Shown here: positions 26,565-35,375 of the stretch, piece after piece
Layout of the letters: every line of letters starts with the position of its first letter
Position numbering within the stretch: the stretch's first letter is position 1
From: Clostridium manihotivorum
GTDB taxonomy: Bacteria; Bacillota; Clostridia; Clostridiales; Clostridiaceae
NCBI RefSeq assembly: GCF_004015185.1
Contig: NZ_CP025746.1
Location: 558,001 to 622,000, forward strand
DNA length: 64,000 bases
Reading direction: 5' to 3'
Notes under the pieces: generated by a model
The model's database searches: none
Seen by the model: the letters and a program-made list of their open reading frames with translations, nothing else
What the model was told of the DNA's origin: nothing
Made by a program: the position numbers and the translations under genes

Positions 26565-29500
26565 ATAGATACCGGAAAATTCGATGCAACACTTAATCTA
26601 TTAACTAATGTACCAAATGAACTAGTAGGAAAACTTTCGAAGATATCAGAAAACGAAACGATAAATCAAGGAAGTATAGAGGTTGTTGTATTATTTGGGG
26701 ATAATGTGGATAAAGTTGTGCAATCTGTGGATAAAATCGGTGGGAAGCTTGAAAACCTGGGGTTTGGGTTTGGAATAGTAACCATTAAAGCTGTGGATAT
26801 CAATAGAATATCTGAATTACAAGGAGTTCAATATGCAGAGCTACCAAAGGTACTATTTACATCTGATATTAACAGTAATAGAGCTGCTTGTGTGCCCCAA
26901 GTTTATAGTGAATACAACTCCACTGGAGCAGGTGTATTGGTAGGTTTTATAGATACGGGCATTGATTATACCCATCCAGCTTTTAGAAATGCGGATGGAA
27001 CTACTAGAATAGATTATATATATGACTTGAGCACCTTAGGAAAGGTTTATGATCGAAATACTATAAACCAAGCTTTAAGAGCTCAAAACCCATTATCTAT
27101 AGTGGATATAACAGATCCGATTGGTCATGGAACCCATGTTGCAGGTATTGCCTGTGCTGGAGGAAACATAAATAGACAGTACTATGGTGTAGCTTATGAG
27201 AGCTCGATAGCAATGGTAAAAACCACCCGTTATGGCTTTGCCAATTATGCATTGAGTACTCAGATAATGAGAGGAATAAGATTCCTAATTGATAAGTCTG
27301 CTGAGTTGAATAAACCTTTGGTTATAAATATAAGCTTGAGTACCAATGATGGTGCACATAATGGAACTAGTCTTTTTGAACAATATATACAAACCGTATG
27401 TACTTTAGAAAGAGTTGCTATAGTTATAGCCGCTGGCAATGAAGGTGAAGCAGCTCACCATGTAGGTGGTGAATTAAGAGAACAAATAAGCATAGGTTTT
27501 ACAGTATCAGAGGGTGAACCTAGACTATCCCTTCAGCTTTATAAACCACTTCTTAGTAACTTGTCAATAGTTTTAACCACACCTTCTGGTGTTAGGAGTG
27601 GAGATATAGTCTTAAGTGAAGGATACAAGGATGTTACTATAGGTGGCAATAGATGTCTTATCTATAATACAGGCCCCAGACCTTTTGATATATCTGGAGA
27701 AATAATAATAAGCTTTGTTCCAGTGGGAGAAAATATAAGCCCTGGAGAATGGACGCTTACAATAAAGACATTAAATCAATATAGAGGGCTTTACGACATC
27801 TGGATGCCAATTACCGAAGGGCTAAACCCTAATACTAGATTCTTGCAGCCTAATGTATACAATACCTTAGGGATTCCGGCGACAGTTGAAGCTGCTATTT
27901 CCGTAGGCAGCTATGATTATAAAACTAATAATTTATCTCCTTTCTCAGGAAGAGGACGACTTTTGAATGTTTCTTTCAACAAGCCAGATTTATCTGCACC
28001 GGGTGAGGGTATTTTATCTTCAGTAGAAGGAGGCGGTTTCGATTCTAAGAGTGGAACTTCTATGGCTGCTCCACATGTAGCAGGAATCTGTGCCTTGCTT
28101 CTTCAATGGGGCGTTGTCAAAGGAAATGATCCTTTCTTGTTTGGAGATAGGTTAAAGTATTATCTTATGAGAGCCGCAAAGAGGGAAAGAACTGATGTCA
28201 CATATCCTAATCCAAGCTGGGGATATGGAACTGTTTGTGCAGATAATACATTTTCACTACTTAAAGCCTCTCAAGAAGGTAGATTATATCAATTGAGTGA
28301 TGATTATAGACAAGAGAATATAGAGCAAAGTGTTACGCCTAATAGTCCACAAAACCAACCGCAACAAAATGCAATATTACAAAATCAGCAGCCTGGTACT
28401 GGATCCAATACTAATCAAGTTGGTAACAATGCTCAACAGTTTCAGCAGAATACTACAGGAACAACTCCCAATTTAGATGCACAGCAAAACCAAGGTCAGC
28501 TAGGAGCATCTGGGAGTACTGGCATAGGTTTTGCTCAGCAAGGTCAAACTCAGGGGGCGGGCTTAGGTCAGCAAATTACAGGCACAAATAATTTGCAGGG
28601 TAATCAATTTCAGGTTGGGCAGACTGTTGCTACAGGACAGGGGGAACAACTAGCTAATACACAAGGAGCAACTGGAAGTGCTGGAGTTGGAGGCGCTACG
28701 GGATTAACCAATCAACCTATAACAGGAGCTGCTGGCCAAACTGGAACTATACCAGTTACACCTCAAATAGCTCAAGAAGGTGGCCCAAATCAAAATCCAC
28801 AGATCAGTGGAGAGAGCAATTTGTTTTTAGATCCTAACTATAGGTATTTTGCTATTGAGTACCAGGGAGATATTAAACGGGCTATAAGTAGCTATCCAGA
28901 TGCTGATGTTCTTATATTAGATGAATTTAATGCAGTATTAGTAGCACCAATAAATAGAGTGTTTGAAATTGCAAAAAATGTGCCTGAGGTAGTTAACCTT
29001 GATACAGGAAGACTCTACACCTTATCAGCTCTATCACCAGTAGAAGCTTCACAAGCTCCATTGTTTCATAATAACGTATATCTTCCACTAGATGGTAGCG
29101 GAGTAATAATAGGAATTGTAGATAGTGGGATAGATTATTTGAACGAAGAGTTTATAAGAGAAGACGATACCTCTAGAGTAGTTAGAATATGGGACCAGAC
29201 TGTCCAAACCCCAAATGAAATTCCCATAGGTTTTCCTTTTGGAACTGAATATACAGAGCAACAGTTAAATACTGCTATTAAAGCTAAGAGAGCTGGAAGC
29301 GATCCTTATGCTATAGTGCCTTCAAGAGATGAGATTGGACATGGAACACATATGGCAGGAATTGCTGCAGCTAGAGGTAAAAATCCAGCTTTGGTTGGAG
29401 CAGCACCAGGAAGTGATTTAGCCATTGTTAAGCTAAAGGAAGCACCTCAAGGGTCCTTAGATTATTTTTATGCTTATGGACAAGGACGTGGAAGATACGG

Positions 29501-30698
29501 AAATGTGGATGTCTTATTAGGAGTAAAGTATCTTTACAATCTAGCACTTCAACTTAGAAGACCCATGGTTATATATATACCGTTAGGAACTAACCTAGGT
29601 TCACATGATGGAAATTCATCTATTGAGAGGTACATCGATGAGGTTTCAAAGATAAGAGGAATAATAGTAGTTACTACTGTAGGTAATCAAGGTGAGGCTG
29701 ATAATCATACCACTGGAACTTTAACTAAAAATGGGGATAGCAGCATTATCGAGTTAAGAATAGGACAGAACCAGAGAAATATATTAATTGATATTTGGGT
29801 AGGAAAGCCTGATAAATATTCATTATCTATTGTATCTCCTTCAGGAGAGATAATCCAAAGAATCCCTCCTAGATTGAATCAAGCAGTAGATGTGAATTTT
29901 GTTTACGAAAGAACTAAAATGAATATAGAGTATTTTATTCCTGAGAACACTACTGGTGATGAAAGAATATTAATAAGGGCAGAAAATATAAGAGAAGGTA
30001 TATGGCAATTTAAGATTATTGGTGATTTAGTTGTATCAGGAAGATATGATGCATACCTTCTTCAAAAAGAACTTTTAGCACCAGATACTAAATTCTTGAG
30101 TGGAAATCAATATACTACGCTTACACCTCCTGCAACATCGAGAAGAATAATATCTGTAGCATACTATAATCAAAATAATAATGCGACAGTGGGGGAATCT
30201 GGCAGAGGATACACTAGAGATAATAGGATAAAACCTGATATAGCCGCTGGTGGTATAAATGCTCTTACTACAGATGTTGGAGGAGGAACGGTTACTATTT
30301 CCGGAGCAAGTGTGGCTGGGGCAGTTACTGCTGGTTGTTGTGCCATACTTTTACAATGGGGAGTAGTTGAGAAAAACGATCCTACGATGTATGCAGCCAA
30401 TATAAAAACCTATCTATATAGGGGCGCTACAAAACGAGAAGGTGATGTATATCCTAATCCACAGTGGGGATATGGTATGCTCAATATGAAAGGGGTATTT
30501 GACAACATAAGAAGTGTTATAAACATGAAAGCAGATTCAGCTGTTGAAGTGTTCGGACAGGATGCTATAAGTAATGATCGAGTAGTGAAAAGTAGAAATG
30601 GAGAAAGATACGACAATAACACACATGTACAAGATAAAGACTTTATAGAATATAATAAGGGAAATTTATTAATAAGGATCCCAAGGAGAGGTAGGTAA
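26565..30698 (+). CDS. Double subtilisin-like germination protease (CspBA-like), apparent AUA start
   Basis: 1377 residues if started at ATA 26565: AGGAGG lies at 26551-26556, 8 bases before it, and no ATG, GTG or TTG occurs in frame between the TAG at 26550 and a GTG at 26706 that would cut the prodomain. Two S8 domains: first triad D130, H188, S499 (IDTGID, HGTHVAG, SGTSMAAP); second D853, H926, S1249 (VDSGID, HGTHMAG, but SGASVAGA). Both keep the oxyanion Asn. A Q/G/N/T-rich linker covers ~582-747, followed by a second prodomain. Csp proteases activate pro-SleC during spore germination; sleC is the next gene. In C. difficile the fused second domain is a dead pseudoprotease; here its residues are retained. 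Confidence 0.9.
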   Translation: MDTGKFDATLNLLTNVPNELVGKLSKISENETINQGSIEVVVLFGDNVDKVVQSVDKIGGKLENLGFGFGIVTIKAVDINRISELQGVQYAELPKVLFTSDINSNRAACVPQVYSEYNSTGAGVLVGFIDTGIDYTHPAFRNADGTTRIDYIYDLSTLGKVYDRNTINQALRAQNPLSIVDITDPIGHGTHVAGIACAGGNINRQYYGVAYESSIAMVKTTRYGFANYALSTQIMRGIRFLIDKSAELNKPLVINISLSTNDGAHNGTSLFEQYIQTVCTLERVAIVIAAGNEGEAAHHVGGELREQISIGFTVSEGEPRLSLQLYKPLLSNLSIVLTTPSGVRSGDIVLSEGYKDVTIGGNRCLIYNTGPRPFDISGEIIISFVPVGENISPGEWTLTIKTLNQYRGLYDIWMPITEGLNPNTRFLQPNVYNTLGIPATVEAAISVGSYDYKTNNLSPFSGRGRLLNVSFNKPDLSAPGEGILSSVEGGGFDSKSGTSMAAPHVAGICALLLQWGVVKGNDPFLFGDRLKYYLMRAAKRERTDVTYPNPSWGYGTVCADNTFSLLKASQEGRLYQLSDDYRQENIEQSVTPNSPQNQPQQNAILQNQQPGTGSNTNQVGNNAQQFQQNTTGTTPNLDAQQNQGQLGASGSTGIGFAQQGQTQGAGLGQQITGTNNLQGNQFQVGQTVATGQGEQLANTQGATGSAGVGGATGLTNQPITGAAGQTGTIPVTPQIAQEGGPNQNPQISGESNLFLDPNYRYFAIEYQGDIKRAISSYPDADVLILDEFNAVLVAPINRVFEIAKNVPEVVNLDTGRLYTLSALSPVEASQAPLFHNNVYLPLDGSGVIIGIVDSGIDYLNEEFIREDDTSRVVRIWDQTVQTPNEIPIGFPFGTEYTEQQLNTAIKAKRAGSDPYAIVPSRDEIGHGTHMAGIAAARGKNPALVGAAPGSDLAIVKLKEAPQGSLDYFYAYGQGRGRYGNVDVLLGVKYLYNLALQLRRPMVIYIPLGTNLGSHDGNSSIERYIDEVSKIRGIIVVTTVGNQGEADNHTTGTLTKNGDSSIIELRIGQNQRNILIDIWVGKPDKYSLSIVSPSGEIIQRIPPRLNQAVDVNFVYERTKMNIEYFIPENTTGDERILIRAENIREGIWQFKIIGDLVVSGRYDAYLLQKELLAPDTKFLSGNQYTTLTPPATSRRIISVAYYNQNNNATVGESGRGYTRDNRIKPDIAAGGINALTTDVGGGTVTISGASVAGAVTAGCCAILLQWGVVEKNDPTMYAANIKTYLYRGATKREGDVYPNPQWGYGMLNMKGVFDNIRSVINMKADSAVEVFGQDAISNDRVVKSRNGERYDNNTHVQDKDFIEYNKGNLLIRIPRRGR

Positions 30699-30772
30699 AA
30701 ACCATTGGGCTAGTATTGAGGATGTTATAGAAAAATAATATATTATAACAATTAAAACTAAGTATATCGTTC

Positions 30773-30800
30773 ACAAAAGTTTTATTAAAATCATAATATA
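30773..30800 (+). promoter_or_regulatory. Putative mother-cell sigma (sigma-K/E-like) promoter of sleC
   Basis: AC at 30773-30774, 17 bases, CATAATATA at 30792-30800, matching the sigma-K pattern AC-N16/17-CATANNNTA. CATAATA alone would also suit sigma-G, but no sigma-G -35 is visible. Consensus match only. Confidence 0.4.
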
Positions 30801-30829
30801 TTAGAGAGAAATTTTAAAGGAGTCACATA

Positions 30830-32188
30830 ATGCCGTTTAGGGGTGATTTGAAAATTCAATGTTTTCAAGGGGACAATTATGTTCCTTTGGATAGAGCGAG
30901 GATAACAATTAGTCCAACTGGTCAATTTGTCTCACCTAATGCTAAAACTATACAACTTATTACAGATTCTTCAGGATTAACACAACAGGTTCCGTTAGAT
31001 ACGCCGCCAATTGATTATTCCCAAGCTCCAACAAACCAGATTCCTTATAGTCTTGCAAATGTAAGAGTAGAAAGGGATGGTTTTGAACCACTATTCGTAA
31101 GAGGATGTCAGGTGTATCCTGATAGAGTTGCTTTTCAGCAGTGCAGGATGGTACCAGTATCAAACACAAGGCAACAGCAGGACATCATAGTTATACTACC
31201 CAATAAACTTGTAGGTAACTTTCCACCTAAGATACCAGAATCTCCAGAAAAGGTTATGCCTCCTCCAGCTAGCGGAGTAGTACTTCCTTATCCAGTTGTT
31301 CCTGAATATGTAGTAGTTCATCAAGGCGTTCCTAATGATGCTTCAGCACCTAACTACACAGTTAGATACAAGGATTATATAAAGAACGTAGCTAGCTCTG
31401 AAATATTTCCAACTTGGTCGGATAATACTATAAGGGCGAATTTATATTGTATAATATCGTTCACTCTCAATAGAATATACACAGAGTGGTATAGAGGAAA
31501 AGGAAAGAACTTTGATATAACAAGTTCTACTGCTTATGACCATGCATTTAGTTATGGCAGAAACATATTTGATAATATAGACAGAATAGCCGATGAAATA
31601 TTCTCTTCCTATGTAAAGAGGCCAGGAAGAAGACAGCCGCTTCTAACTCAATATTGTGATGGAAAAAATGTTCAGTGTCCAGGCTGGCTAACACAGTGGG
31701 GTAGTAAATATCTTGGAGATGAAGGAAAAGCACCTTTTGATATACTAACAAGTTTTTATGGTACAGATCTTGAGCTTAATAGAGCAGATCAGGTAAAAGG
31801 AATTCCAAGCTCTTATCCTGGATATAATCTTACCATAGGAGCAAAAGGTGAACCTGTAAGGACAATACAAACCTTTTTAAATAGAATATCCGTAGCATAT
31901 CCACTTATTCCAAAGCTATCGGTAGATGGAGATTATGGGCCTAACACTGCAAACTCTGTTAAGACATTCCAAGGTGTATTTAACTTGCCTCAAACAGGAG
32001 TTGTAGATTACGCTACCTGGTACAAGATTTCAGACGTATATGTAGGAGTTAGTAAGATCGCTGAGCTTAGAGGTTACAGCTATGATACGAAAGAAGTGGG
32101 AATAGAGAGAACCTTCTTCCCACCATCAACCAATATTTATAGAAATGACGATGTGCCTTATGTACAATATTTTGATGATTTATATTAA
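30830..32188 (+). CDS. sleC: Spore cortex-lytic pro-enzyme SleC
   Basis: 452 residues in the order known for clostridial SleC: an N-terminal pro-region (~1-150), a SpoIID-like lytic transglycosylase domain (~175-310, KDYIKNVASSEIFPTW with the putative catalytic E191), and a C-terminal peptidoglycan-binding domain (~335-410, GDYGPNTANSVKTFQ). The segment starting VLPYPVVPEYVVVH at Val151 matches the known mature N-terminus produced by Csp cleavage in C. perfringens. It degrades cortex muramic-lactam peptidoglycan on germination. AAGGAG precedes the ATG. It sits directly after its activating protease and has its own terminator. Confidence 0.95.
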   Translation: MPFRGDLKIQCFQGDNYVPLDRARITISPTGQFVSPNAKTIQLITDSSGLTQQVPLDTPPIDYSQAPTNQIPYSLANVRVERDGFEPLFVRGCQVYPDRVAFQQCRMVPVSNTRQQQDIIVILPNKLVGNFPPKIPESPEKVMPPPASGVVLPYPVVPEYVVVHQGVPNDASAPNYTVRYKDYIKNVASSEIFPTWSDNTIRANLYCIISFTLNRIYTEWYRGKGKNFDITSSTAYDHAFSYGRNIFDNIDRIADEIFSSYVKRPGRRQPLLTQYCDGKNVQCPGWLTQWGSKYLGDEGKAPFDILTSFYGTDLELNRADQVKGIPSSYPGYNLTIGAKGEPVRTIQTFLNRISVAYPLIPKLSVDGDYGPNTANSVKTFQGVFNLPQTGVVDYATWYKISDVYVGVSKIAELRGYSYDTKEVGIERTFFPPSTNIYRNDDVPYVQYFDDLY

Positions 32189-32219
32189 GGAAGGTTTTTC
32201 AATAAAGAATACAGATACA

Positions 32220-32251
32220 ATGCAGGCTACCTTAGGTAGTCTGCATATTTT
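32220..32251 (+). terminator. Terminator of sleC
   Basis: ATGCAGGCTACC / GGTAGTCTGCAT arms around TTA, then a T-run. Confidence 0.8.
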
Positions 32252-32274
32252 TTAGATTATTATAAAACTTGTGG

Positions 32275-32440
32275 TTATCTAAACGTATCAATATCGATGG
32301 CTTATGATATTTGTTTAGGGTAAATAGTAAAAAATAAAAGTATTGCGAATACCAGGTGTTAATCATATGCATTCGGAAAGTCATATGGGAAAGAAGTTAG
32401 CAATAGAAATGTAAAATTTTATTAAATAGGTAGATTATAT
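32275..32440 (+). repeat. Dispersed repeat core with tail, copy C
   Basis: TATCTAAACGTATCAATATC...TTTAGGGTAAATAGTAAAAAA aligns almost base for base with 39190-39255 (copy D). The following part is more diverged, and the tail GTAAAATTTTATTA at ~32412 corresponds to the tails of copy E and of 51345. The rest of the 32252-32597 gap holds a TATAAT at ~32550 that may serve the H-NOX gene. Confidence 0.65.
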
Positions 32441-32597
32441 ATTTATATTTTTGATAAAGCTAACTATAATGGAATAGTATACAAAAAATGTGTAGAATAT
32501 TGGCGAATTATTGTCTTTTTATGACTATTTATTTTCGGATAATAGGAGTATAATTAGTAGAGATGATAATGGTTATTAAATAATAAGGAGGATTCTT

Positions 32598-34385
32598 ATG
32601 AAAGGTACAGTAGTTTCTACATGGCTTAAGACTTGTAGAAGACTTTATGGGGATGACGTTGTAGATAGTGCTATGACTAAGGTCTCTTGGGATAGCAATA
32701 AGATTTTTACACCACTAGAGAATGTAGATGATAAGGTAATAGGAAATGTGATAAGATACATAGCCGAAGTTAGACAGATGGAGATCGGAAGGCTTTGGCA
32801 CATATTAGGTGAAAATAACATAGATACTTTTTATAATGATTACCCAGCTTTCTTTAGAAAGTTAAATTTATATACATTCCTAAAAGCAATGAATGATGTA
32901 CATGCTGTTATAATGAGAAAGTTCGCCGGAGCAAAGCCGCCTGCTTTTCAATTAGAGCCAGTAAGTAAGAACCAAGCTATATTTGTATATAATTCACCAA
33001 GAGGAATGTTTGATTATTTTCAAGGTCTTCTCATAGGTAGTGCAAAAAGGTTTGGTGAAGAAATAGCGATAGAAGAAGTTGCAAGAACAGAAACTTCACT
33101 ATCCCTTAAATTAACTTTTCAATATGAAATAATAAATAGGAAAAAGTTTAGACTTAATAAAATCTTATCTCTTGGTTTTATAAGAAATATAGGGGTTAAG
33201 TCAGCGATTCCGACCTTTGTAATCACAGCTATTTTAGGAGTAATACTTGCTGGAACAGTTAATGGACTTATATTAGCTGGAGTAGCTTCCGTTATATCAG
33301 CTTTATTTACAAGTATTATGCTTTCACCAAGAAAGGTAATAATAAATGAGCTTAATGCTATGGCAGAAAGAAAATACAGCAATTTTCAGTTGGAATCTAA
33401 GGATATGTTTGAAGATATATTCAACAGTATTGTTGGAGTTAAAAATATGTGGTCTCAAGACTTAACTTCCTTCAATAGTGTTACAGACGAGATGAACGTA
33501 TTTTCTAAGAACATGTTTGATATAACAGAATCTATGAAGTTTACTACTGATGAAATCAGCGGATTTTCTGGACAAGTTGCAGATATGGCAACAGAGCAAG
33601 ATATAAATACAGAAAAACTATTAACTCAAATAAATCATAACATTGAGGAAATAAATTCATTAGTAAGCAGTGAAAATAAGAATAAAGCTGAGCTTGATAA
33701 AGCCGTTCTAAAGATTGGTGATAGCTATGAACACGTAGAAAAGTCAAGCAGAAATATAGAAAGTTCACTTAAATCCTTTATGGGAGTAAAAGATAGTGGA
33801 AGAAGGCTTCAAGAAAAGGCTTTAGATATAACTAGCATAGTATCTATTGTTTCTGGAATATCTGAACAGACTAATCTGCTAGCTTTAAATGCTTCTATAG
33901 AAGCAGCTAGAGCAGGTGAACAAGGAAGAGGCTTTGCAGTTGTTGCTGATTCCATAAGAAAGCTAGCAGAACAATCAAAGGATGCTGTTGGTGAAATAAA
34001 CTCAAACCTAGATACCTTTGCAAAAGATATAAATGTACTAGTGGATAACATAGATGATCAGTATAATATACTTGAATCAGAAACTTCCTCACTTAGAGAC
34101 GTTAAGGACATAAGCTTTGAAGCTAAGAACTCAATACAAGAAGTTTCACAAGCAATAAATACTTCTATCCAAGCTCTTAACAGAGAAGCAGATTCTATAC
34201 AAGAGATGTTTAAGAGTATAGACTCATTAGCGGCTATAGCTGTAGAAAATGCAGCAGCTTCGGAAACAGTAAGTGCTAGTATTGATGACTACAAGAAGGA
34301 AATCGACAAGACCATAGAGAGCATAAGAAAAATTGAAGGAATAATAGATGTATTTAAGAAGGAATTAGCTAAGTATAATATATAG
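32598..34385 (+). CDS. H-NOX methyl-accepting chemotaxis protein (heme gas sensor)
   Basis: 595 residues. Residues 1-180 are an H-NOX heme domain: proximal His102, and Y131-S133-R135 for the heme propionates, at the same numbering as in the Thermoanaerobacter protein; Tyr140, the distal residue linked to oxygen binding, is also present. Residues ~203-241 form two membrane helices with almost no outside loop. The C-terminal half is a coiled MCP signalling domain with the conserved tip at ~423-450 ([20 protein letters not shown]). It should report NO or O2 to a CheA kinase to steer anaerobes away from oxygen. AAGGAGG precedes the ATG. Confidence 0.95.
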   Translation: MKGTVVSTWLKTCRRLYGDDVVDSAMTKVSWDSNKIFTPLENVDDKVIGNVIRYIAEVRQMEIGRLWHILGENNIDTFYNDYPAFFRKLNLYTFLKAMNDVHAVIMRKFAGAKPPAFQLEPVSKNQAIFVYNSPRGMFDYFQGLLIGSAKRFGEEIAIEEVARTETSLSLKLTFQYEIINRKKFRLNKILSLGFIRNIGVKSAIPTFVITAILGVILAGTVNGLILAGVASVISALFTSIMLSPRKVIINELNAMAERKYSNFQLESKDMFEDIFNSIVGVKNMWSQDLTSFNSVTDEMNVFSKNMFDITESMKFTTDEISGFSGQVADMATEQDINTEKLLTQINHNIEEINSLVSSENKNKAELDKAVLKIGDSYEHVEKSSRNIESSLKSFMGVKDSGRRLQEKALDITSIVSIVSGISEQTNLLALNASIEAARAGEQGRGFAVVADSIRKLAEQSKDAVGEINSNLDTFAKDINVLVDNIDDQYNILESETSSLRDVKDISFEAKNSIQEVSQAINTSIQALNREADSIQEMFKSIDSLAAIAVENAAASETVSASIDDYKKEIDKTIESIRKIEGIIDVFKKELAKYNI

Positions 34386-34400
34386 TCTTTAATACATAAT

Positions 34401-34452
34401 AAAAACTACCTAATACGAATTGGGACAGGATTCGTGTTAGGTAGTTTTTTAT
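34401..34452 (+). terminator. Terminator of the H-NOX receptor gene
   Basis: AAAACTACCTAATACGAAT / ATTCGTGTTAGGTAGTTTT arms followed by T-rich DNA. Confidence 0.85.
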
Positions 34453-34634
34453 TTTTTGCAAGTTTATTAAAGGTAGATATATAAAAGAAAACTGCCTAAG
34501 CGATTTTTAATGACCGCCCCTTTCTGTATAAGTTATCTGCAAAATTTCGTAAGAAAAACTTAAGAAATATGAAAAGTAGTTTGTAATATTTTAGCTATAT
34601 TATTTAAGAAAAGGTTTAGGAGGGAGTTGCATGG

Positions 34635-34640
34635 TATAAT
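34635..34640 (+). promoter_or_regulatory. Extended -10 promoter of the two-component operon
   Basis: TGGTATAAT (extended -10) 34 bases before the TTG start of the response regulator; no good -35 is visible, which suits an extended -10 or an activated promoter. Confidence 0.45.
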
Positions 34641-34673
34641 ATTGTAGAATTGTATTAATAGGGGGAAGAGAGT

Positions 34674-35375
34674 TTGATAAAGCATAATGTTCTAGTTGTT
34701 GATGATGAAAAAGAAATAACAGATGCTATTGAGATTTATCTCATGAATGAGGGGTTAAAGGTATTTAAGGCATATGATGGCTTAGAGGCTTTAGATATTT
34801 TGATGGATAACGACATTCACTTGATTTTGATGGATATAATGATGCCTAGATTGGATGGCTTAAAGGCTACCTTTAGGATAAGGGAAGAGAGAAATATACC
34901 TATAATAATTCTGTCAGCCAAATCAGAAGATGCTGATAAGGTCTTAGGTCTTAATATGGGAGCAGATGACTATATAACAAAACCTTTCAACCCCTTAGAG
35001 CTTGTAGCAAGAGTGAAATCTCAGCTAAGAAGATATTTAAATCTTGGCAATTATAAAAGCTTAGAAAAAGGTGAGTTAAGAGCAGGTGGTTTGGTTCTTA
35101 ATACTTTAGATAAAAGTGTCTCAGTTGATGGAGAAGAGATTAAACTAACTCCAAGAGAATATAAAATCTTAGAACTTCTGATATCAAACCAGGGAAGAGT
35201 TTTTTCTATAGATGAGATATATGAAATAGTGTGGAATGAGCCAAGCTATAACAGTGAAAATACCGTAGCAGTTCACATAAGGAGAATAAGAGAAAAGATC
35301 GAAATAAATCCTAAAGAGCCTAAATACTTAAAGGTGGTGTGGGGAATTGGATATAAAATCGAGAAGCAAAAATAA
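34674..35375 (+). CDS. OmpR/PhoB-family response regulator
   Basis: 233 residues from a TTG start (GGGGAAGAG before it). Receiver domain 1-120 with acidic pocket D10-D11, phospho-acceptor D54 (LILMDIMMPRLDG), the Ser near 87 (IILSAKS) and Lys in ADDYITKPF. Winged-helix DNA-binding domain ~135-230 (LTPREYKILELLISNQGRVFS). The partner histidine kinase starts inside its last codons, so the pair is translationally coupled. Targets unknown. Confidence 0.93.
   Translation: MIKHNVLVVDDEKEITDAIEIYLMNEGLKVFKAYDGLEALDILMDNDIHLILMDIMMPRLDGLKATFRIREERNIPIIILSAKSEDADKVLGLNMGADDYITKPFNPLELVARVKSQLRRYLNLGNYKSLEKGELRAGGLVLNTLDKSVSVDGEEIKLTPREYKILELLISNQGRVFSIDEIYEIVWNEPSYNSENTVAVHIRRIREKIEINPKEPKYLKVVWGIGYKIEKQK

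Noticed and set aside
26706..26708. GTG at 26706 as the csp start
   Set aside because: It would remove a coherent prodomain and leaves the AGGAGG at 26551 unused.
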